Of a stretch of 64,000 bases of DNA, positions 1 to 12,370 are shown one piece after another. The notes below the pieces were generated by a model that was given only the letters and a program-made list of their open reading frames with translations, made no database searches and was not told the DNA's origin. A program made the position numbers and the translations under genes. Numbering within the stretch: position 1 is the stretch's first letter; each line of letters begins with the position of its first letter. This DNA is from Patiria miniata (lineage: Eukaryota; Echinodermata; Asteroidea; Valvatida; Asterinidae), in NCBI RefSeq assembly GCF_015706575.1, contig NW_024037074.1, positions 30,989,334 to 31,053,333 on the forward strand, read 5' to 3'.

Positions 1-1215
1 CTCTTACAATTTTTGATTTTTCATACAAATCTGATTTTGCCCAATTTTGCTAAAAATGCAAAGTTAACCCCTTACAATCTGAAATTTTCCATAAACACCT
101 GATTTTGCCCTATTTTGCTAAAAAATGCAAGGTTAACCACTGACAATTTGAAATTTTTCATAAACATTTAAATTTGCCCAATTTAACTACAAAAAGCAAG
201 GTTCACCCCTTACAATTTGAAATTTTTCATTCACATCTTATTTTGCCAAATATCACTAAAAAATTTTCCAGAAACATCTGATTTTGCCCTAATTTGGCAA
301 GGTTAACCTCTTACAATTTTTGATTTTTCATACAAATCTGATTTTGCCCAATTTTGCTAAAAATGCAAAGTTAACCCCTTACAATCTGAAATTTTCCATA
401 AACACCTGATTTTGCCCTATTTTGCTAAAAAATGCAAGGTTAACCACTGACAATTTGAAATTTTTCATAAATATTTAAATTTTCCAAATTTTACTAAAAA
501 AGAAAGGTTAACCCTATACAATTTGAAATTTTCCATACACATCTTATTTTGCCACATTTTACTACAAAAGCAAGGTTAACCCCTTACAATCTGAAATTTT
601 CCAGAAAGATCTGATTTTGCCCAATTTCGCTAAAAATACAAGGTTCACCCCTTACAATTTGAGATTTTTCATATAAATCTGATTTTGCCAAGTTATGCTA
701 AAAATGCCAAGTTAACCCCTTAACATCTTCAATTTTCAAGAAACATCTGATTTTTTCCCAATTTCGCTTAAAAAAGCAAGGTTAACCCCTTTCAATCTGC
801 AATTTTCCAGAAACATCTGATTTTGCCCTAATTTGGCAAGGTTAACCTCTTATAATTTTTGACTTTTCATACAAATCTGATTTTGCCCAATTTTGCTAAA
901 AATGCAAAGTTAACCCCTTACAATCTGAAATTTTCCATAAACACCTGATTTTGCCCTATTTTGCTAAAAAATGCAAGGTTAACCACTGACAATTTGAAAC
1001 TTTTCATAAATATTTAAATTTTCCAAATTTTACTAAAAAAGAAAGGTTAACCCCTTACAATTTGAAATTTTTCATACACATCTTATTTTGCCACATTTTA
1101 CTACAAAAGCAAGGTTAACCCCTTACAATCTGAAATTTTCCAGAAAGATCTGATTTTGCCCAATTTCACTAAAAAAATGCAAGGTTCACCCCTTACTATT
1201 TGAAATGTTTCATAA
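1..1215. repeat. AT-rich satellite, units of about 69 bp
   Basis: Tandem diverged units built from GCAAGGTTAACCCCTTACAA, TGAAATTTTTCATAAACATC and GATTTTGCCCAATTTTGC. A higher-order block is visible: the sequence from 1 to about 235 reappears, little changed, near 302 and 842. No gene. Confidence 0.9.
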
Positions 1216-1639
1216 ACAGAATATTTCACACATAGGGGCCTAAATTATATATTTTTAAATTTATTAGAGACGCATTGATCGTGCTATCATATTATACCAT
1301 TGCGAATTACTGTATTGTTTGGAATGCTCACAATTAAAGACACGTTATTTGAAAGATGTATAAATAATATTTATATTACAATGTACATCTTTATTTTCTT
1401 TCCCGGTATAATTTATGGCGTTTCTTACGTCAATTGGCAATTGCGTCATTATATAATGATAGTCAAATTGATCGAACGAAACTCCGTTTTGATTATAGTC
1501 AATTATGAATATTCATTGATTTATGACATACAACTTTGTTTCATTTTTGATACTACCCGTAGACCTGCCGAGCAGCTGTAGATATCAAACTAAACCAAAG
1601 TATAAAAGATAGAGGGTAAAAAAAATCAAAAAGTTATGT

Positions 1640-1935
1640 GCTAGTCAAGCTTTCAGGGATCGGTCTGAGCCATAACAATGCCCCAGCCGATCCCTTAGTT
1701 CTCTTCCGGGGTCTCGGCGTCCCCGACCAATACACACTTCCTTCCCTATCCATCCATATAACCCCGGAGGGCCAGGCACCATGTAAAAGCAAAGAGCTAA
1801 GGGAGGAACAGGGCGGCCCCTAAGCCCTGATCCTCCGAGTGGACCACATGCCCTGAACCTGTACGAAGGCGCCAACCTGGAACTCGCGGACAGTACCAGC
1901 AGCAGTGCTTACCGATTAAGCTAAGGTACTGTTGG
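1640..1935 (-). repeat. Possible tRNA-derived SINE (weak)
   Basis: A GC-rich island between satellite blocks. On the minus strand, ACCTTAGCTTAATCGGTAAG resembles a polymerase III A box, followed by GAGTTCCAGGTTGG as a poor B box. The short ORFs on both strands here look accidental. Confidence 0.35.
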
Positions 1936-2002
1936 TACTTTACGACGGGAAATTAAATCTCTTATAGTGAATAATTGAACTCATACGTTAAAAACCAAAA
2001 AG

Positions 2003-2070
2003 ACACCAGCGGGATTCGAACCCGGGACCCCTCTAACCGCGGACGACGAATCGTAACCACTCGGCCATTT
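2003..2070 (-). repeat. tRNA-like sequence (SINE head or tRNA pseudogene)
   Basis: On the minus strand, GGCCGAGTGGTTACGATTCG (A box) is followed about 30 bases later by GGGTTCGAATCCCGC (good B box). Stems for an intact tRNA are not convincing. Confidence 0.5.
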
Positions 2071-2519
2071 CGTAACCTTAGAATTTTCCTTAAACTGAGA
2101 AAAGTTGTCTTTATAGGTGAGCAAACGCGCCAGGAAGATTACTGGGTCCATTTGCTTTACCTTAATGGGTAAAAACAAGTCGATATAATGAGCCTAGTGT
2201 GTTTGGTTTGTTAGGAAGCTGCATAACACAGCCTAATGTGCAAAACAGTGGTGTGCTAGGCGGATCATTACGCAACAATGAACACCGCAATTGTGTATTT
2301 TCAAAAGGCAGACGCGTAGATTTCTACTCTTTGTATCTGGGCACATATAGATTCTCACCTCCCTCTTCAGCTATTTCGACTTTCTTAAAAAGAAAAATAG
2401 AGACTGTCAGCGAATCTCCGGGAGTTGAAATAAGAATCGTCCCCTCGATAGACCTCAGACTCAGTAAAGTTCAACATTGGGCTTTTTTTCAACAGCTGTT
2501 TTTTTGCGGAAACTTTTCA

Positions 2520-3004
2520 TCTGGATTTTTTAGAAACATCTGATTTTGCCCAATTTTAGTAAAATATGCTCCAAATTTTGCTAAAAAAGCAAGGTTAACC
2601 CCTTACCATTTTAGATTTTTCATACAAATCTGATTTTGCCAAATTTTACTAAATATACAAGGTACACAATTTAAAAATTTTCATAAACATTTCTTTTTGC
2701 CCAATTTTGCTAGAAATACAAGGTTACGCCCTAACAATCTGCAATTTTCCAGAATCATCCGATTGTGTCCTATTTTGCTTTAAAAAAATGCAAGGTTAAC
2801 CCCTTACAATTTGATTTTTTTTCATGAACATTTAATTTTCCCCAATCTTATTCAAAAAGCAAGGTTAACCCCTTACAATCTGCAATTTTCCAGAAACATT
2901 TGATATTTTCCGATTTTCGCTTAAAAAAAATGCGAGGTTAACCCCTTTCAATTTGAAATTTTTCGTAACATCTAACTTTGCAAAATTTCACTAAAAAAGC
3001 AAGG
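2520..3004. repeat. AT-rich satellite, second block
   Basis: Same units as 1-1215, more diverged. It is interrupted at 3008 by a TTA-flanked MITE and resumes at about 3378-3605. Confidence 0.85.
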
Positions 3005-3007
3005 TTA

Positions 3008-3374
3008 GGCCAAAAAAAAAAGTCTCCCTCTCTGGTATGGAGCTTGCCCAAAAAGTGGTGCGGCGACGCGGCTTGTTCTTTTTTTTTTTACCTGTTTTTT
3101 TTTGCTTCAAATGTCGGCTGATGACTGCAAATGGTGCCCGACTAAGTGCAAATATTATGGGAGACCAGAGAGGCCACATAAAGCTTATTCTCGATCATAA
3201 CCCCATCTAAAAACACGTTAAAATTTTGCAGCAGCAGGATTCCAGTCAACCATTGAGTTTGGCGGTTTTGAGACATCATCGTTCATTGAAAATAAAAACT
3301 TTTTCATTTTGCCGACGCGCATGGCTACGGCGACGCGCGCGCATACCAGAAACCGGAGACTTTTTTTTTTGGCC
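3008..3374. mobile_element. PIF/Harbinger-like MITE, copy A
   Basis: Terminal inverted repeats begin GGCCAAAAAAAAAAGTCTCC and end in the complement; TTA flanks both sides (3005-3007, 3375-3377). Three-base TTA/TWA duplications are the mark of Harbinger elements. No transposase. Inside is GC-rich ACGCGCATGGCTACGGCGAC, shared with the copy at 38960 and a fragment at 32571-32625. Confidence 0.82.
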
Positions 3375-3377
3375 TTA

Positions 3378-3605
3378 ATCCCTTACATCTGAAATTTTTC
3401 GGAAACATCTGATTTTGCCCAATTTCGCTAAAATATGCAATGTTCACCCCTTACAATTTGAAATGCTTCATAAACATCTAACCCCATACAATCTGCAATT
3501 TTCCAGAAACATCTGATTTTCCCCGATTTTGCTAAACAAAATGCAAGGTTAACCCCTTACAATTTGATTTTTTTTCATAAACATCTAATTTTGCCCAATT
3601 TTACA
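3378..3605. repeat. AT-rich satellite, third block
   Basis: Continuation of the same units after the MITE. Confidence 0.8.
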
Positions 3606-3924
3606 TCAGCTTATGCTAACAAATTATCAGGTAACTGGATCATTAAACGGGACAGGTGCACATCGGCCTTGGAGCTCAGACCATGTGTCATGCACTCCTC
3701 AATGCATAGATGATGCACATAACACTATGGGTAGTACAGGCACAGCTGGGGGTACTGCCCAAACAATGATGAACGCATTGCGTATGCTTAAAGAATTACC
3801 CACAATTCCGGTTTTTACCGTTTAGGTTTGGCTCTAATCAGTTTACGCGATCCCATGACGTCTCATACACTGACTTTAGGCAAAATAGTCAGACTTTCGC
3901 GGTCTAGTAACCAGACTTTAACTC

Positions 3925-4330
3925 TTACAGAAACATCGAATGAAAAGGGAAATATCAAATGCATATTGCAAAAGATCGAATGCAAACATACCGATGAAAC
4001 ATCGAATACAAATAGCTCGAAATGTCAAAAAAATGTGTGAAACATTGCTCACATATTTGAGAATATCGCACACAATTGTATCGAAAAACATCGCACATTT
4101 AATGCAAAAAATCGAACATAATATCGAAAACATCGCACATATATATCGTCAAAAACATCGCACATATAAATTGAAAATCGCATATAAATGTAAAACATCG
4201 CACACATTTATTGAACATCGCACATATATTGTAAAACATCGCACAAATATATTAAACATCGCGCAAATAATGAAAAACATCGAAAAATTATATTGAACAT
4301 CGCACATAAATGTAAAAGATAACAAACACA
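3925..4330. repeat. Short tandem array around AACATCGCACA
   Basis: At least a dozen diverged copies of AAACATCGCACATATA with variable 18-28 bp spacing. It is open in several frames but has no protein character. Confidence 0.8.
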
Positions 4331-4384
4331 TATTGAACATCCAACATATATATTGCAAAATATTGAATATTGCAACGTTTGACA

Positions 4385-5105
4385 CGCCATACAATACCCC
4401 TCTGTTACACATCGTGGAAATAAATTGCACGAAATTTCAGTTTAATACATTTTGTATTTCTTGAGTTATTGATCGGAAACTGAGTTGTTACTTTTGTTCA
4501 ATAGTGCAGCATCCGCACCAATATTCTTTTATTTAATAGAGGGCGCGCCACATAAATAGTAGTCTCGATAATTATCCACCACCAAACTCGTTTGGGGGGC
4601 AACAACTCCAGAAATACAAAATGTTTTAAATTGAATTTTCGTCTAGTGATTTGTCATTGTGTTTAACATTACGAGATATAATATCATAAGAAACCGTCAA
4701 ACAATGAAGCAATATTGACCGTAACAATACAGTGTTTTATACGCAACAAGTGCATTCCGAATGAAAATCAATGTGAATTTTTCGAGTGTAAAACACTACA
4801 TTGTTACGATCATGTTATTTTTTTATCGTTGGACTGTTTCTCATGATATTCAATACTCCTCTGTTACACATCGTGGAAAATAATTGCACGAAATTTCAGT
4901 TTAATACATCTTGTATTTTTTGAGTTGTTGCTCGGAAACTGAGTTGTTATTTTTGTTCAATAGTGCAGCATCCGCACCAATATTCTTTCAACAAAGGGCG
5001 CGCCAATAGTGGTCTCGATAATTAACCACCACCAAACTCGTTTGGGGGGCAACAACTCCAAAAAATACAAGATGTTTCGAATTGAATTTTCGTCTATTGA
5101 TTTGT
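4385..5105. repeat. Direct repeat pair of about 260 bp
   Basis: 4385-4655 and 4850-5105 share TACACATCGTGGAAA, AGTGCAGCATCCGCACCAAT, GAGGGCGCGCCA and ACCAAACTCGTTTGGGGGGC in the same order. The 190 bp between them contains GATCATGTTATTTTTTTATC, related inversely to GTAACAATACAGTG. Confidence 0.8.
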
Positions 5106-5689
5106 CAGCGACCGCAAGCCCCATTTGAGAGAAAAAGTTGAGGACCGGACCAACTTTTACGACAACGTGCTGGTAATGACGTTACCGCCAAAAACAAATT
5201 ACCTTTCCGGCGAAAACATTGCAAACTACTTTTTTGAGAACGAAGCTTGAAATGAGGCAGGGGATGCTGGATCGCGAGGTTGCCAAAAAGTTTAAGTTGA
5301 CAAAATGTGTTCGCGCCGGAACACTTAGATGTTCTGTAGTTGTGGGGATTAATGGACCACACACGAGCCCCGTTGGATATGGGAACCGAAGACGCTGTGG
5401 GGACAGCAGAAACCAAAAAAAATAATAATAATCCCCATAACGCGGTGACGAGCCGCCCATTCGTTTGCATGGAGGATAATTTTTCCTATGTTGTTCCTTA
5501 TCACGATCTTTTGTTTATAATACAGTTGAGTCTTCTGTTCATACTTTTTAACTCGTTTTGCAAACGCTCCAATTGATTTTGTACACGTTTTCTAATCGAG
5601 GACGTCCTCGATTTGACTCCTGGTCTCAATTACACAAAGATATTTCACGTGTGTCCTCGAGTTACGAACCCATATACACACCGATACAA

Positions 5690-5870
5690 GTGTGTGCTTG
5701 CCTGCAATCGGCAACCCCCTATTGTCCCTCTTTTGTTTGTACTTCAACTTTTCAGGAAGACCTCCCATATATGTATTGTACACGATCACCAGATTGGGGA
5801 CCTCCGGGAATTGGGGACCCTATTGTCCTCTGTTGTTCAAAGTCCCCTATTGAATGCAGAAACATCTTCG
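5690..5870. repeat. Dispersed repeat, inverted copy at 9230-9400
   Basis: GGGGACCTCCGGGAATTGGG and GGACCCTATTGTCCTC here recur reverse-complemented at 9230-9400. Overlapping ORFs are repeat-derived. Confidence 0.75.
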
Positions 5871-5959
5871 TTTGCGTAACATACCTAGTGCGGACATTCC
5901 TTTGTTTTCGTGTAGTTAAGAAAAGCCTGTGACAAAAACCCATTTTACTCACACTGTGA

Positions 5960-6880
5960 AAGCTCTTTCAACCCAAATGTTTTTTCTGTGATTCCCTTGA
6001 ATGTTTCTCTTCATTTTGCGAAGGATAAACTGAACCCCAAAAAGCCTCTACACCTGTTTTCCAGAGAGGGGGAAACCTTGTGTGGACGTGGGCAAGTCTA
6101 CATCCGTATCTGAAAACTGGTTTATGTGGACATCTTTTGTTCGGAAGTCCACACAGTGAATGTAATGCTTGTCTAACTGAACTCACACACAGGTTGGAAA
6201 AAACTGAATGAGACTCTCAACTCGCGTTTGCAGAGAACATACAGCAATACCTTTATTTGTTCAAGCCAAACAAAACAAAACAAGGAAAAATCACAACTTA
6301 CGCTTCATAACAATAATTAACTTGATTGTGTTATGTAATGACTGCCTTCTCTGGGTAGCTGCCTTAATTATTTAAAATAAAATGCGGTGGCTTTTTTTGA
6401 CGGAAGGAAAGGTGAAAGTAACGCTACTGCGGGTGCCCAATCCAATATCGCAACTACCTTTCACAAAACATTTTTTGTGTGGTCTTTTGGCACACCAAAT
6501 TACAATCACCTAACTGCACTTGCACAATCCTTTATCAACAACCACACCCAAAAGTTTCACAAACTCAATAATGGCCGACTCAGTTTAAGTGCGCAAAAAT
6601 GCATGTTTGTTTTCTGAGTAAACAACATCGTCCAATGAAATAAACAACTGACTGAAATGTCCTCAAATATCTGTAAACCCTACTGCATTATTTCATTTTA
6701 CTGAACAAATTGAAAACTTTATGACTGTTTCAAATTGAAATTGTATTGCGGATATCACGTTATCCGGTTCGTTAGTAAAAACGTCATTCACACGCGCGCA
6801 CCACTGATAACTAGCGCCCATTGGATAAACGCCCGAGTTGCGTTAACTTGCGGTGTATGTAGCGTGAATATGCAGCGGGA
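5960..6880. other. No gene recognised
   Basis: AT-rich non-coding sequence with no coding ORF, RNA or element boundary I can support. Confidence 0.5.
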
Positions 6881-6886
6881 AGAGCC

Positions 6887-7053
6887 ATCCATGTAAGCCC
6901 CGCCCACTATGCACGTGGCAAAGAACACGTGCTCCTCAAGATGCGCGCGTAGTCCTCACGTGCATACATCTGACTTTGTGCACGCATGTCAGACATTATT
7001 CACGGATGTGAGTGGTCAAACCATCATGGGGCGGGGCTTGTATGGATCGGTTT
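6887..7053. mobile_element. MITE with GGGGCGGGGC / GCCCCGCCC ends
   Basis: CCATCCATGTAAGCCCCGCC at the left pairs with GGGGCGGGGCTTGTATGGAT at the right; the inside has CACGCATGTC-type GC-rich palindromes. Related to 8085-8263. Confidence 0.65.
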
Positions 7054-7541
7054 GAGTACACCAAGGGCCAAGTTCGCGCAAGGACTATAGTTGACCAATG
7101 GTTAACTAACGTTTGCCCGAACTCTGTCTAGTCGACGGTGGCTGACTACGCTAGTCGACTATTTGGAACCAGCCTACTGGGGTTGGTTGGTTCGCTGGTA
7201 ACCAATAGCCGCGCGCATTCATAACGCTAGCAGAGAGCCAGGATCCAGAAGTTTTGCGATGACATTTTTGACCAGCGTTTGACGAGAGACGTTCGCACGT
7301 TGCTATCAGTGCGCAGGCGTAAGGTACGTCACAAATCAACCACTAGTCGACTAATGGTCCTTGCCCGAACTTGGCCAAGCATGTGCGTTTTGTTTTTCCT
7401 CACGAGCTCTTGGACAGAACAGGGAAAGTGTTCTTACATTATTGAATGGCACATAAGGCAGTACTAAAAATCTATTACAAATTACCTACCTAAAATTGAC
7501 GATTGCAGGTGCAAATATGTTTGCAAGTAATAACAGATATA

Positions 7542-8025
7542 CAGGGTGAGTAAAAACTAAAAACGAAACCCAAATGTCGGGACTATTGTTATATTGAAGT
7601 TCTGCATGTAGCACCTTCAAAATCTAGGACATGAAGGCCCAATTCAAACGCTTTCTTTTAGTACAAAAATTTTTCAAATTCAAATTTTAAACACAACCAC
7701 CGTTTTAAAGTTCTGTAAACGGATCACAAAAAAGGTGTGCGTTCTTTCAGCAAAACGCAAACAATTAACACGCATCCCTATGTGATTCGTTTTCTTTTTT
7801 TACTGAAAGAAGACTGAACTTTTTTGTGATCCGTGGACAGAACCTTAAAACGGTGGTTGTGTTTAAAATTCCGTAACTTGAAAAGTACATGAGGGGTTTG
7901 AATGATTCTTGTACTAAAAGAAAGCTTATGAATTGGGCTTTCATAATTTGAAAGTGCTACATGCAGAACTTCAATAAAACAATGGTTCCAACATTTCGGT
8001 TTCGTTTTTTTTTTTAGTCACCCTG
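7542..8025. mobile_element. Tc1/mariner-like MITE, CAGGGTGAGTAAAAA ends, copy 1
   Basis: Long imperfect inverted repeat (about 200 bp arms) bounded by TA-CAGGGTGAGTAAAA and TTTAGTCACCCTG-TA. The internal landmark CTACATGCAGAACTTCA occurs in both arms. No transposase ORF. Confidence 0.82.
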
Positions 8026-8084
8026 TATATGTTGTCCAAACTTACTAACTTAAAAACTTATAAAAGACATTCCTTTGTCACAAT

Positions 8085-8263
8085 GGACCGATCCAGCAGG
8101 CCCCGCCCACTGACGTGCTCCTCTCCAATGCCACACTGCATTTTCCTGACGCGCGCATCATACGCGCGTGCACGCACGTCGGACTTTTGTGCACGCACGT
8201 CGGACATAAATCACGGCTGTGATTGGTTAGAACACCATGGGGCGGTGCTTACTGGATCGGTCC
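8085..8263. mobile_element. MITE with GGACCGATCC ends
   Basis: GGACCGATCCAGCAGGCCCC at the left and GTGCTTACTGGATCGGTCC at the right are near-complements. The inside holds a duplicated GCACGCACGTCGGAC. Same family as 6887-7053. Confidence 0.75.
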
Positions 8264-8299
8264 ATTACAACTCTTGAGTAATATTCATTATATTGAACT

Positions 8300-9000
8300 A
8301 AACCAATTATTACAAAATTTAATGTGCTCAAAAAGGTTTTCAAGACAAAATATTGTTCTGCGTATTTACACTTACTCAAACAAGTAAACAGCAATAACAA
8401 ATTACTTTCTGGGTAGTATACATATTTCTTTTTAAACAGTAATACAATAATTTGTCATCAACTTATCACTAAGTTATCAGTTGCAAGTTGCAAAAAAAAT
8501 TGGGCAAATATCCCAAAAGCAATTTCTCTAATCATGTTCCTATCAATTTTCCCGAGCCATTCTGGCATCAATAATTTGAAAATAAAAATGAAATAAACGT
8601 ATTTATTGACACGAATTAATGTGATGAGTTGTAAATTAGTAAATATGCTCATATAAATGCATTTTCTAAATGTACATAAACGTGTCCTTTAAAATAATGA
8701 ATGCAAATTTATATACACAAGTGATTGTAACCATTTGTTGGTGGTAATAGATTTAAATATTAAATACATAAACAGAAAGGAAAGACACCTAGATCAAGTT
8801 TTAAAAATCAGGCAATGTTGCAATACCATGAATCACACATTTTAAATTTTTTTTAACAATTTCTCAACAATTCACGGAGCTTGGTGGAAAAGATTTCTTG
8901 ACAAATGTGTGCTAAGCAAGCCTCAACTGAGAACCAGTCGCAAGCGATGTACACTGCATGGAATTTTAGCTGGTAACCAAGCTAATGTGGCTCAGTGCAT
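8300..9000. other. No gene recognised
   Basis: AT-rich; no supported feature. Confidence 0.5.
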
Positions 9001-9229
9001 TTCTGTGCCTATTGCAAATCCAAGATGGAGCTAAAAGATTATGAAGGGGGGGGGGGGGAGGTGGGGGTGGGGGTGGGGATGAGTATGTAAACACCGGCAA
9101 CCGTGGACCTAGGACACGATTGACAAAACCAATGAAAGCTGTGGTTAAAAAGTTAAGAGTACAAACAAAGGAATGAGGGGGTCCACGATTGCCGGTGTTT
9201 ACGGAGATGGGTTTATGGGGGTGCGTGAG

Positions 9230-9480
9230 TTTGTTTCTGAACTCAATAGGGAATGTTGAATAGAGGACAATAGGGTCCCCGATTCCCGGAGGTCCCCAAT
9301 TTGGCGATCGTGTACAAAACAAATGGGAGGTCTTCCTAAAAAATTAGGGTACAAACAAAAGAGGGACACTATGGGTCCCCGATTGCAGGCAAATACACAC
9401 TTGTGTGTGTGGGGGTGGGGGGGGGGGGGGGCTTGGTTAGACACTATTTTTTTTTGGGGGGGGGTGCTTTCAGAGTGGAC
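9230..9480. repeat. Inverted copy of repeat at 5690, with poly-G
   Basis: Matches 5690-5870 in reverse complement. It is flanked by G runs near 9049-9080 and 9414-9432 and by a GGGGG tract at 9456. Confidence 0.72.
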
Positions 9481-10388
9481 CATCTTGGACTCTATTGGAC
9501 AGTAGGATGTCCTACAACTTGAAAGCCTTTTTGCTGACAGACTGCCGATTTTGCCAACAAAAATGTTTTAGAGGGGGAATGGGGGAGGGAAGAGGGGGGA
9601 GGGAAGACCCCAACACCCCTCTAGCAACACCCAGTACAGCGAGCTCAACAAATCTTACGATGGATGATCTAAAATCTTATGAAGATGATCTCAACTGGAA
9701 ACCATTTTCACCACATACTACTGGTAAATACATAATATAAAACTAGATCTGTTTAATGTCGGACGACAGGTGATTTCAAAGTAAACCACAAAACGATAAT
9801 AAAACAATTTTTTTCCCTAAAATTTAACATGGTACCACAAGTGTTTGCAACACTTCAATTTTGCTATGACTAGAATATAATAAAATACAATTTAGTTATT
9901 ATTGTTTCATTGTAACACACAAATCATGCAAGCTATTATACAGGCTGTTCAATTGAAATAGGAAATGTCTGTGCTCTTTTCAACAAATTAATAATTTTTT
10001 CTCTTGTCCGATTTTCAACTTTCAACATTTCAGACACATCCGCCCTGCAAGCAAACTGATTGCCTGACCCTTTATCATTGATACGATAAGGAGGCAGGAA
10101 CCAGTCTACCCTGGGATTTAAAATTATTGTCAGGCCAACAATTTAAAAAATTTGTAGAGTACCTATACCAAAGCTTTAATGTTGGCCAATTTTTTTTCTT
10201 TTTTCGATGACTCAATCAAAGTGAATCAAACTTTCATATTGATGGAAAAATAGCAATTAAAAATTAATATTCTTTAGAAAGTTGAAATTTGAAAATAGCA
10301 CGGACTGTTAGTATATCTTTAAATATTAATTTTAGCGAAAAAAAAGGACATATTTGGCAAGAAAGAATATATACAGTCGGGCACATGG

Positions 10389-10551
10389 GCCTCGCCAGGA
10401 TTTTTTTCGGGGGGGGGGGGGGGCAAAGCAAATTATTTCCAAAAATCCTTGTACTTTTTTAAGCATATTCTCAATTTATCATTGTTTTTGAGGGTTGGCA
10501 GGGGGGTATTTGCCCACCCCACGCCCTTTGACACCCCTGTGGACGCCCACG
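10389..10551. mobile_element. Short MITE-like element with poly-G (tentative)
   Basis: Starts CATGGGCCTCGCCAGGATTT and ends GTGGACGCCCACG. The left end matches the complement of the right end of the element at 46977-47257. Poly-G lies just inside. Confidence 0.5.
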
Positions 10552-10559
10552 TTCTTAAA

Positions 10560-12000
10560 TGCGTATTAAATTAACAGCAATATGATTTCGCATCTCGTCT
10601 TCTATTTAGAACTATTAGTAACTAGATTCTGTTGCTAATGCACTTAAACCAAAATGTGCACATTTGCTTGAACTACCTTCAACAATTTGATTGGAATGAT
10701 ATCACAGGGTATTTGGTAATATCTTCACTTTGAGCAAGCATTTTTTTTTCATTAAATCATTAGGTTCATTTTTCGGTTAATTGCAAATGTTCCTAAATGC
10801 CTTCAAAGCCAAGACTTCTAAGGCCTTGTACCAGTTGTGCAAAGTACAGTACAAGTCAATACACAGCATAGGAGTGGTAGTTTTAATAAGGAATAATAAA
10901 GTGATAGGCCAATTTTAAACAAGTACATGTACGTTTATAACCGAAGCCGAAGGACATTATCCACAACCAGGCCCCTAGCCGGCTTTAAATGCACTTGTTT
11001 AATACCGGCCCAGCACACGTTTACTCCCATTCATAAATACCTTTTGATCAAGAAGTCAAAACAAGTCAAATATTCACAAATGTCCAACAATTTTGTTCAA
11101 CAATTTTTCTTCATGTTTTGTGAAACACCCTTCTGGCCATGTCTATGGTATGTGCCTTGCGGGCATAGTGCTAGAAATCAACTTTTATGGAAATAGGTGC
11201 GTCTGCGGCACCTGCTGCGTGATGTGGCGCAGAACACAGCGGTATTTTACCGGCGGTTTAAAACCACCCACAAGCTCTTGACTTATAAGAATTAATAAAC
11301 TGTCTCAGGTATTTATGAATGGTAGTTACATGAAAATCACAAGGCACGTGAATATTGAAACCTCCCATCAAAATACATGTTAACCCTACAAAGAACATAG
11401 GTGCATTGCGGTTTACGACTATGCACGATCACGAAAAACACCACCACCCTATTTTTGCTTTTTAAGGACTGTAAGATGCCAGCCACTACAGCTAAATAAC
11501 AAGTCATATCTAAAATGTACGTCTTTAGTGTCGTCGATAATATCAGCCTCGTACGAAATTCTCAACTTTAAATTTTAAGCTTGGCAATTTTCCCCTTTGA
11601 AATCAGAATGGTGTGTTTCTCTCTCATCATTCTGATACTCACAAAAGACTTGGGTACTTTCTCCTCTAAATGGCCGGGGTATGACCCAGGGGACAGGTGC
11701 TGCAGTCCTCAACATCCACTGTGCATGTTCCTCCTTCAACCTAATTAACAAAACAAAATTAATAAACAATTCTCAAAAAATGAAATACAACCACAGGAAA
11801 ACTGCAGAACACAGTTGCACCATTTTGGTTTTTTTTTTCAATATCACGATGGCCCTGCTGACGGTAGTGATAAACCGAAGCCTGCTGATTGGTCAGCGGG
11901 TAACATATGCGCATAATTAGGTGTCCTGGCAGATCGGGGGGGGGGGGGGGGGAAACACAACATAGTCTGGTTCTCAGTCTCAGAGATTCTGACTTCTCTG
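10560..12000. other. No gene recognised; repeat-derived sequence
   Basis: Contains AGGTATTTATGAATGG-type fragments shared with the palindromic element near 36.5 kb, and a poly-G run at 11936-11951. The minus-strand ORF at 11575-11769 was considered as a 3' semaphorin exon and not accepted. Confidence 0.45.
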
Positions 12001-12049
12001 ACGAATCACATTGTTATTGATGCGGACATTATTTGTATATTATTATCAA

Positions 12050-12370
12050 AATTCAGACTATCGAACCTTGTGTGCTTTCGGAATAATGAAACTTGTTTCG
12101 TTTCGAAACTACTGAACCTTCCGACTAAGTAACCTTATTCTAAATTCGGACTACCGAACCTTGGGATGAATGAAACTTCTGATTATGGAACCTTCAGACT
12201 AACTAACCTTCAGGCTATCACATAATATGTTTGGATTAACAAACCTTATTTCATTTTTGGACTAATTAACCCCCCAGTTGTATGAAATTTGTGCATTCAG
12301 ACTATCAAACCTTTTTATCAATAAACCTTTGGACTATCGAATTTTCGGACTATCGAATCTTCGGACTATC
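12050..12370. repeat. Degenerate array of GGACTATCGAACCTT
   Basis: More than ten diverged copies of (G/A)GACTA(T/A)C(G/A)AACCTT at irregular 12-35 bp spacing. Non-coding. Confidence 0.7.

Noticed and set aside
5105..5470. 121-residue minus ORF with a signal-peptide-like start
   Set aside because: No domain recognised; the opposite strand is equally open, and it abuts the 260-bp direct repeat. Not enough to call a gene.
11575..11769. Candidate 3' terminal exon of the semaphorin gene with clustered cysteines (D-C-S-T-C-P)
   Set aside because: The acceptor GTTAATTAG gives an immediate stop in the required phase, and no membrane or GPI signal follows.
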